Source: GWE2-51-13 sp942492825
GTDB taxonomy: Bacteria; Bacillota_I; Bacilli_A; Erysipelotrichales; Erysipelotrichaceae
Length of the DNA stretch: 64,000 bases
Reading direction: 5' to 3'
NCBI GenBank assembly: GCA_942492825.1
Contig: OW818635.1
Span: 496,001 to 560,000, forward strand
Shown here piece by piece: positions 7,687 through 13,930 of this stretch (positions are counted from its first letter, which is position 1; the number at the start of each line of letters is the position of its first letter). A program made the position numbers and the translations under genes. Below the pieces are notes generated by a model, which saw nothing but the letters and a program-made list of their open reading frames with translations, ran no database searches and had not been told where the DNA came from.

Positions 7687-8934
7687 ATGGAACGGACCAT
7701 TTTCCATTGCGACCTGAATAATTTCTATGCTTCCGTGGAATGCCTGCACCATCCTGAATACCGGAATGTTCCGATGGCCGTGGGGGGCGACGTCGAGAAG
7801 CGGCATGGGATCATCTTGGCGAAAAACATGTTGGCGAAGAAGGCCGGCATCAAGACTGGGGAGGCGTTGTGGCAAGCGAAACAGAAGTGTCCGGACTTGG
7901 TCTTGGTACGGCCGAATTTCACGCAATACCTTCGTTTTTCGAAGCTGGTGCGGGCTATTTACGCGGACTATTCGGACCGCATCGAGTCGTTTGGCATCGA
8001 CGAGGTTTGGATGGATGTGACGGAGATCGTCGGTCGGTATCCCGACGCGCGGACGTTGGCGGATGAGATCCGCGGACGGATCCGTGAAGAGACCGGGATC
8101 ACGGCGTCGATCGGGGTCAGCTTCAACAAGGTGTTTGCGAAGCTGGGGTCCGATTATAAGAAGCCGGATGCGACGACGGTCATCACGCGGGAGAATATGA
8201 AGGAGATCGTCTTTCCCCTGCCGATCGAGGATTTGTTGTATGTGGGACGGGCGACGACGGTCAAGATGCATGCCTTGGGGATCTATACGATCGGGGATTG
8301 CGCGCGCTATGATCTTGACATCCTGAAGCGTAAGTTTGGGAAGTGGGGCGAATATATCTGGGAGTTCGCCAACGGGTTTGAGAAGAGCCCGGTATTGAAG
8401 GAAGGTCGCGAACCGACGGTGAAATCGGTGGGCAACAGTACGACCTGTCCGCGCGATTTGAAGACCTTCGATGATATCCGGATCGTTTGTTACGTACTTG
8501 CGGAAAGCGTGGCGGCACGGCTGCGGGAAGCGGGATTGCGGTGTTTGACCGTGGCGGTTTCGATCCGCGACAACGATTTGGAAACGTGTGTCCGGCAGAC
8601 GAAGCTTCCCTTGCCGAGTGATTTGAGCGGTGAGATCGCCAAAGCGGCGATGAAGTTGTTTCGCCAGAACGTGGATTTCTCCAAGCCGTTGCGAAGCATC
8701 GGGGTCAAGGCCGCGGATTTGTGCGTCGGGGATGTCCCCTTGCAACTGTCGATTTTCGAGGATCAGCAGGCGCGTGAGGAGAATTTGGCCTTGGAGAAGA
8801 CGATCGACGATATCCGGCGGCGTTTCGGTGCACAGAGCATTCAGCGATTGATGATGTTGGAGGATACGGTATTAAGCGGGTTTAACCCGAAGCAGGAGCA
8901 TGTTATTTTTCCGGAGTCGTATTTCAAAGGGTGA
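7687..8934 (+). CDS. Y-family DNA polymerase (DinB/UmuC superfamily, UvrX-like)
   Basis: A 415-residue translesion DNA polymerase. The palm shows the first metal motif H-C-D-L-N-N-F-Y-A-S-V-E (Asp9) and the catalytic S-F-G-I-D-E-V-W-M-D-V-T (Asp105, Glu106). The thumb has I-E-D-L-L-Y-V-G-R-A-T helix-hairpin-helix-like sequence, followed by a little-finger domain. The segment Q-L-S-I-F at about residues 353-357 matches a beta-clamp binding motif. I chose the ATG at 7687, six bases after AGGAGGTG, over a GTG at 7678 that lies inside the ribosome binding site. It heads an operon with a small protein and a SRAP protein and is controlled by the divergent operator region, so induction by DNA damage is likely. 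Whether it belongs to the DinB or the UmuC/UvrX branch is not settled; the family match is firm. Confidence 0.93.
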   Translation: MERTIFHCDLNNFYASVECLHHPEYRNVPMAVGGDVEKRHGIILAKNMLAKKAGIKTGEALWQAKQKCPDLVLVRPNFTQYLRFSKLVRAIYADYSDRIESFGIDEVWMDVTEIVGRYPDARTLADEIRGRIREETGITASIGVSFNKVFAKLGSDYKKPDATTVITRENMKEIVFPLPIEDLLYVGRATTVKMHALGIYTIGDCARYDLDILKRKFGKWGEYIWEFANGFEKSPVLKEGREPTVKSVGNSTTCPRDLKTFDDIRIVCYVLAESVAARLREAGLRCLTVAVSIRDNDLETCVRQTKLPLPSDLSGEIAKAAMKLFRQNVDFSKPLRSIGVKAADLCVGDVPLQLSIFEDQQAREENLALEKTIDDIRRRFGAQSIQRLMMLEDTVLSGFNPKQEHVIFPESYFKG

Positions 8935-8940
8935 TGAAAC

Positions 8941-9186
8941 ATGAGTATGAAGGAGTATGTCGACGTCGTTCTTTACCATCGTAAGGACGGACAAATCAAA
9001 CCGTTGTACATCGTTTGGCATAACGGTGTAAAATATCCCATAGACAAAGTGACGCAGATTACACGGGCCGCTTCCCTTCGGGCGGGCGGTACCGGGATTC
9101 GGTATACCTGTATGATCCAAGGGAGCCAGCGTTATCTCTTTTTGGAAGAGGATCGTTGGTTCATCGAGAAAAAGGAGGATAAATGA
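8941..9186 (+). CDS. Small conserved-looking protein of the polymerase operon
   Basis: An 81-residue, mostly beta protein with no signal or membrane segment. The core pattern P-L-Y-I-V-W-H-N-G-V-K-Y-P-I-D-K-V and C-terminal Y-L-F-L-E-E-D-R-W-F-I recall, only loosely, the small DUF6504-type proteins encoded next to Y-family polymerases in Actinobacteria; I cannot confirm homology. It is preceded by a GGTGAT site that overlaps the polymerase stop region (6-base gap) and is followed after one base by the SRAP gene, so it is expressed with both. A role as a cofactor of translesion synthesis is inference from position. It is not a YolD-type protein by inspection. Confidence 0.7.
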   Translation: MSMKEYVDVVLYHRKDGQIKPLYIVWHNGVKYPIDKVTQITRAASLRAGGTGIRYTCMIQGSQRYLFLEEDRWFIEKKEDK

Positions 9187-9187
9187 C

Positions 9188-9787
9188 ATGTGCGGACGTT
9201 ATTTGTTCCGTGATGGCGAAGATGACATCGAGGCGGTTTCGTGGCTGGAGACCGTCGCTACGCAGGAAGACGAGGCCGTGGTTCGAAGTATCGCGTTGGA
9301 TGAGGTTCGCCCTTCCAATTTGGCGTTGGTGTTGGTGAAGGAAGAAGGCGGATTGACGCCGAAGGTGATGCGGTGGGGCTTGCCGAAATGGGATCAGAGC
9401 GGGATTTTGATCAATTCGCGCAGCGAGACCGCGCTGAATAGTCCGATGTTCAAGAAGCACTTGAAGGAACGGCGTTGCGTCATCAAGGCGGCCGGTTTCT
9501 ACGAGTGGGACGAGCATAAAAACAAATTGTTGATCCGTAACGAGGGTCGCAAAAAATTATATATGGCGGGGTTATATACCGATGAGCCGCGGGCTTCCTT
9601 CAGTATCTTGACGCGGAGTGCGGAGGGTGAATTTGCCAAGATCCACGATCGTTCGCCGTTGATGATCCCGGAGGATCTGGTGGATCGTTATTTGGAGGAT
9701 GGGGATAAGTATTTGGATGCGTTTCGTAAGATTCCTTTGCCCAACTATGATATGGAGGCAAAGCGGATGCAGACTTCCCTATTCTAA
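9188..9787 (+). CDS. SRAP domain protein (YedK/HMCES-type abasic-site shield)
   Basis: A 199-residue SOS response-associated peptidase. Family members crosslink through Cys2 to abasic sites in single-stranded DNA. The Met is removed by the protein itself so that Cys2 becomes the N-terminus; the sequence begins M-C-G-R-Y. The other active-site residues are all present: Asn76 in I-N-S-R-S-E-T, Glu106 in G-F-Y-E-W and His153 in K-I-H-D-R-S-P. AAGGAGG lies just upstream within the end of the preceding gene and the intergenic gap is one base. Placement behind a Y-family polymerase under an S24 repressor fits a joint damage-tolerance role: the polymerase bypasses lesions while SRAP protects abasic sites in single-stranded gaps. 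Confidence 0.95.
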   Translation: MCGRYLFRDGEDDIEAVSWLETVATQEDEAVVRSIALDEVRPSNLALVLVKEEGGLTPKVMRWGLPKWDQSGILINSRSETALNSPMFKKHLKERRCVIKAAGFYEWDEHKNKLLIRNEGRKKLYMAGLYTDEPRASFSILTRSAEGEFAKIHDRSPLMIPEDLVDRYLEDGDKYLDAFRKIPLPNYDMEAKRMQTSLF

Positions 9788-9791
9788 AGCG

Positions 9792-9819
9792 AAAACGCGG
9801 AGAATTTCCGCGTTTTTTT
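9792..9819. terminator. Bidirectional terminator between SRAP gene and tex
   Basis: AAAACGCGGA-GAA-TTTCCGCGTTTTTTT. The stem AACGCGGA/TCCGCGTT is followed by seven T on the plus strand and by TTTT on the minus strand, so it can end both convergent transcripts. It abuts the tex stop codon. Confidence 0.88.
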
Positions 9820-11953
9820 AGTCGATCATGCTGAGTGATACTTTATGTCGCTCGGTGTCGATGCCGATGACCGTCACATTGACGATATCGCCAACCGCGA
9901 CTTTTTCGTAGGGCGATGAAATTCGTTCTTTACTTAGTTTGGAGACATGGACCAAGCCGTCGTTCTTGAGTCCGATATCGACGAACGCGCCGAAATCGGT
10001 AACGTTGCGGACGGTTCCTTCCAAGGTCAATCCGATCTTCAGATCTTCGAGTTTGACGATGTCGCTATGAAGCAAAGGTCCGTCAAACGATGCGCGGTAA
10101 TCGCGGAAAGGCGAAGCGAGGATCGTTAAGATATCCGAAACGGTATAGGGATCGGAATGAAGACGCTGTGCGATTTCTTCCGCGCTTTGGTTGGCCAATG
10201 CTTGACTGCGGGATTCATCGGTCAGCGAAGCGATGTTAAGCTCGGACATGATTTTTTGCGTTAACACATAACTTTCAGGATGGATTCCCGTGCGGTCGAG
10301 TTCGTTTTTCGCTTGCGGGATCCGTAAGAATCCGGCGGCTTGGGTAAACGCTTTGGCGCCCAGTCCCTTGACTTTGGCCAACTGCTTACGATCGGTGAAG
10401 AATCCGTTTTCGTCTCGATAGGAAACCAAGGCTTTGGCGACGTTACGGTTAAGACCGGCGATATGTCTAAGGAGTTCCTCGCTGGCGGTATTGACGTCGG
10501 CGCCGACCCGGTTGACGGTCTTCACCACGGCGAAATCCAGGCGCTCCACAAGCCGTGCGGGTGGGAGGTCATGTTGGTACTGCCCGACGCCGATGCTCTT
10601 TGGATCGATCTTAATGAGCTCGGAGAGCGGATCGAGTAATCGTCGCGCGATCGAGACCGCGCTGCGTTCCTCGACATGCAAATGCGGGAATTCCGCACGC
10701 GCCAGATCACCGGCCGAATAAACCGATGCCCCGGCTTCCGAGACCATCGCATAACGGATCGGCAAATTCTGTTCGCGAATCACTTCGGCGATCAGAGCTT
10801 CCGTTTCACGACTGGCCGTCCCGTTTCCGATGGCGATCAACGTAATCTTATATTCACTAAAAATCTTCAAGAGTTTCCCGATCGCATCCGGACGCTTGTT
10901 GACGGGAGGATGCGGATAGATGACATCGATGTGTAATAGTTTCCCGGTTTGGTCGATGACCGCCAATTTACATCCCGTCCGATACGCCGGATCGACACCG
11001 AGAATCATCGCGTTGGTGATCGGCGCTTGCAACAATAACCGTTCTAGATTGGCGGAAAAGACATCGATTGATTTCTCCTGCGCTTTATCGGTCAAAGAAG
11101 ACCGTACTTCACGGTCGATCGCGGGATAGACCAAGCGTTTCAATCCATCACGGATCGCTTCGTCCAAAAGATCGTTGACGATCGTCGCTTTGCCATGAGT
11201 CATGACGGTGAGCTGATATTTCGCGAAGCGTTCGCGATTGTAGTCCAAATTAACGTCCAAAATCTTCTCGCGTTCGCCGCGGTCGATCGCCATGATGCGA
11301 TGGGCCGCCATCAGGGAACATTTCTCACTATAGTCGTAATAGACCCGATAGGTCAATTCGTCGTCGACCGCGTTCTTTTTCCTTTTAACGACTATCTTGG
11401 CTTCGCTGAACACATATTCACGGATCCGCTTACGCAAGGATGCGTCATCGCTGACGATTTCCGCGATGATATCTTTCGCCCCTTGAATCGCATCTTCAAT
11501 CGTCGCAACTTCCCCGCTGACAAATCCGCTTGCTTTTTCCGTAATGTTTCCTGTGATCGGACAAGTTAAGATCCACTCCGCCAACGGTTTTAACCCCTTA
11601 GCAATCGCATCGGTAGCTCGCGTTTTACGTTTCTGTTGGTAAGGACGATAAATATCCTCGACCATCGCCAAGGTTTCGCAGGCATCGATACTCGCAATCA
11701 GTTCTTCGGTCAACTTCCCTTGCGTTTCGATCAAGCGTTTGACATCTTCTTTGCGTTTCGCCAAATTCTTCTGATATTGGTATTGTTCGTCGATATAACG
11801 GATCTGTTCTTCGTCCAATCCCTTCGTGACTTCTTTTCGGTAACGTGCGATAAACGGAATGGTATTACCATCCGCCAATAAATCGAGTGTATTTTTGACT
11901 TGTTCGTATCCGATCGATAAGGTAGCGGCGATCGGTTTGATTAGCTTTTCCAT
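9818..11953 (-). CDS. tex: Tex-family S1 RNA-binding protein / transcription accessory protein
   Basis: A 711-residue cytoplasmic nucleic acid-binding protein. In order it shows the N-terminal helical Tex region (P-F-I-A-R-Y-R-K-E at about 34-42), a YqgF-like RNase H fold (I-L-G-V-D-P-A-Y-R-T-G), helix-hairpin-helix units (V-N-T-A-S-E-E-L-L-R-H-I-A-G-L) and a C-terminal S1 domain (G-T-V-R-N-V-T-D-F-G-A-F-V-D-I-G) ending S-L-S-M-I-D. Tex proteins bind RNA or DNA and are linked to transcription and stress tolerance; the precise role is unsettled in the family. The start has only a weak GAG-A site. It stands alone between two terminators, although no clear promoter was recognised upstream. Confidence 0.95.
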   Translation of the reverse strand: MEKLIKPIAATLSIGYEQVKNTLDLLADGNTIPFIARYRKEVTKGLDEEQIRYIDEQYQYQKNLAKRKEDVKRLIETQGKLTEELIASIDACETLAMVEDIYRPYQQKRKTRATDAIAKGLKPLAEWILTCPITGNITEKASGFVSGEVATIEDAIQGAKDIIAEIVSDDASLRKRIREYVFSEAKIVVKRKKNAVDDELTYRVYYDYSEKCSLMAAHRIMAIDRGEREKILDVNLDYNRERFAKYQLTVMTHGKATIVNDLLDEAIRDGLKRLVYPAIDREVRSSLTDKAQEKSIDVFSANLERLLLQAPITNAMILGVDPAYRTGCKLAVIDQTGKLLHIDVIYPHPPVNKRPDAIGKLLKIFSEYKITLIAIGNGTASRETEALIAEVIREQNLPIRYAMVSEAGASVYSAGDLARAEFPHLHVEERSAVSIARRLLDPLSELIKIDPKSIGVGQYQHDLPPARLVERLDFAVVKTVNRVGADVNTASEELLRHIAGLNRNVAKALVSYRDENGFFTDRKQLAKVKGLGAKAFTQAAGFLRIPQAKNELDRTGIHPESYVLTQKIMSELNIASLTDESRSQALANQSAEEIAQRLHSDPYTVSDILTILASPFRDYRASFDGPLLHSDIVKLEDLKIGLTLEGTVRNVTDFGAFVDIGLKNDGLVHVSKLSKERISSPYEKVAVGDIVNVTVIGIDTERHKVSLSMID

Positions 11954-11976
11954 CTTTTTCTCGTTTCTAAGGTGAT

Positions 11977-12000
11977 AAAAGCGAAGTCATCGACCTCGCT
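11977..12000 (-). terminator. Terminator of the cohesin/dockerin operon
   Basis: Minus strand AGCGAGGTC-GAT-GACTTCGCT then TTTTAT. Nine-base arms with one G-T pair, 25 bases after the stop codon of the cohesin-domain gene. Confidence 0.82.
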
Positions 12001-12024
12001 GAATATCACGCTCTCTATTTCGAA

Positions 12025-13929
12025 CTATTCTGCCGACTTCCTTTTCCGACGTAAGAGTACGATCATTAGTATAACCAATCCGAGGATGATCCCGGCTTCC
12101 GCAACCATCGCCACAAAGAAGATGGAATACGTTTTCGTATCTTTAAGTATCGCTTGTGTCAACAAGTATTCAGAAGCGTGTGATAAATCCAACCTGACAA
12201 AACCGTTCTTGACTTCCAAGGTTTCGCCGCTTTTTACCAGTTTTTTCGCTTCGACGTCGAAGTGATAGAGGTTGACCATAGCCAAATCATCAAATACCTC
12301 CCCCACAAAGATATCGATGCTTGTGCCGGAAGACAGTTCGCCTTCATGGTTAAAGTAAAGCATCATCCCCGAAGCATAGTTGGAAAGTTCATGGATAGTT
12401 TTCGCATTGGGTGAAGTGAAGCCGAGATTCGTGTCGGTTTTAACGAAGTTCTCTCCTGCTTTGCCTGCGAAATTCCAGACATAGATCACTTTTCCAAGAT
12501 CATCGCGCTTCTCAACCTGTAATGTGATTCCCTTCAAAGCTGCTTTTTCGAGGATCTCTTGCGAGATGATTCCGCTAATCCCTGGCACCAAAATGATCGT
12601 CTTGTCCGTCGAGGTATCTAAGTAAGTTAGAATATCATCGACGCTCACGACCGGCGCATCGCTCTTACGGTAGACGAAGAGGAAATAATCGCGCTTCGCG
12701 CCACTTTCGGCGATGACCGAGATGCGAATCGCATTTTGACCATACGCCAATTCCGCAGTGGTTACACTTTCAACCGAAGCGGTCGGATCGTCGGCCACAG
12801 CGTTGATCGTAATCGTACTGATGTCTTTCTCGACCGTTAACACATACGAGTTTGTTTCCTTCACAAACGGAAATTCCAAACCTTCTATGGTTAGGCTCGA
12901 TAGGTAATTGTTTTTCGATAACTCATGTGAGAATCCCAGTTCGTCTTTACGTACGATATTCAACGCATAGGTGCGCGTCGTTTGATTTTCAGCGGTGACG
13001 GTTAATTCGAATTTGTTGTCATAGAGATTTAGATCAAACGTCCCCGTTCCAACCAAACTTGACTTCGCGTCTTCGACGTTCGCGCCGATGGTAATCGATG
13101 TCACATCGTTCTCGACTTCGACCACGTAACTGCCGGTTTCTTTATTGAAATCCAACGTACCGGAACTAAGTGTGATCCCGGATAGAAAGTTATTGGTTGA
13201 GCGCGGATCATTGCGTGTGATCGCAACCGTGTAGGTTTTTGTGGCACCGTTTTCCGCAGTAACCACGATAGGAAACGAATTGAGTCCGTAAACTAGATTC
13301 TTCGTACCGATTCCACTCACCTTCGCTTTGGTATCCGATGTGGTTGCGGCAATCGTAACCGACGTTTTATCGACGGAACCGAGGTTGTACGAAGTCGTCG
13401 ATCCGCTGAAGTTCGGTACCGAGACGCCATCGACGCGCAAAGCGGAAAGATTATTGTTGGAGGATTTAGGGGTAGCGACAGTTATTCTCACCGTGCTTGA
13501 AGATCCTGTTGCTGTAGTAGATGTACATGTGGAACCATCAACTTCATTACTAGAATCGCCGAATTTTATTGTTTCAGACTGTCCAGCGGTAAATGTTGAT
13601 TTTGCCCTGAATGTAATTGTGGCGATCGAAAATGTACCGCTTTTCCCTGTGTTATGAAGGGCAATCACATTTGATCCTACAGTCAATGAAAATCCATTGA
13701 GTTCTGAAGCACTTACATACGACATCTTGTTGGAGTTATAACTTAGTTGCCCATCAATACCACACAATGCAGTTGTTGACTTGATTGTAACTGTTACTGA
13801 AAAAGTTGAACCTGCATTTATCGTCTTTGAACTCCCAAGAGAAGTCGTAAAAGATGTTGCTGCCTGAACCTCTGGTGCAAACGCAACCATATTTATAAGT
13901 AAAAGTAGTATCAGTACAAGTTTTTTCAT
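12025..13929 (-). CDS. Membrane-anchored surface protein: cohesin-like domain plus three cadherin-like beta-sandwich repeats
   Basis: A 634-residue exported protein. Residues 1-23 are a signal peptide ending V-Q-A-A. Residues about 25-150 form a cohesin-type beta sandwich (I-N-A-G-S-T-F-S-V-T-V-T-I, then G-I-D-G-Q-L-S-Y-N-S-N-K-M-S-Y-V and I-A-T-I-T-F-R-A-K). Three cadherin-like repeats follow at about 155-240, 241-330 and 335-425, each starting N-N-x-L-S-x-L/I and ending with a T/R-x-Y-x-L/V strand. A divergent extracellular region leads to a C-terminal membrane helix (about 603-626) and the basic tail R-R-K-R-K. The start follows GGAG one base after the dockerin gene's stop, so the two are translationally coupled. 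Cohesins bind dockerins; the upstream gene ends in one. The cohesin segment is much more AT-rich than the rest of the gene. Confidence 0.85.
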   Translation of the reverse strand: MKKLVLILLLLINMVAFAPEVQAATSFTTSLGSSKTINAGSTFSVTVTIKSTTALCGIDGQLSYNSNKMSYVSASELNGFSLTVGSNVIALHNTGKSGTFSIATITFRAKSTFTAGQSETIKFGDSSNEVDGSTCTSTTATGSSSTVRITVATPKSSNNNLSALRVDGVSVPNFSGSTTSYNLGSVDKTSVTIAATTSDTKAKVSGIGTKNLVYGLNSFPIVVTAENGATKTYTVAITRNDPRSTNNFLSGITLSSGTLDFNKETGSYVVEVENDVTSITIGANVEDAKSSLVGTGTFDLNLYDNKFELTVTAENQTTRTYALNIVRKDELGFSHELSKNNYLSSLTIEGLEFPFVKETNSYVLTVEKDISTITINAVADDPTASVESVTTAELAYGQNAIRISVIAESGAKRDYFLFVYRKSDAPVVSVDDILTYLDTSTDKTIILVPGISGIISQEILEKAALKGITLQVEKRDDLGKVIYVWNFAGKAGENFVKTDTNLGFTSPNAKTIHELSNYASGMMLYFNHEGELSSGTSIDIFVGEVFDDLAMVNLYHFDVEAKKLVKSGETLEVKNGFVRLDLSHASEYLLTQAILKDTKTYSIFFVAMVAEAGIILGLVILMIVLLRRKRKSAE

Positions 13930-13930
13930 A

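Noticed and set aside
7627..8745. 372-codon minus-strand frame opposite the Y-family polymerase
   Set aside because: The plus-strand product has all catalytic motifs, while this frame is rich in Arg, His and Pro with no recognisable domain.
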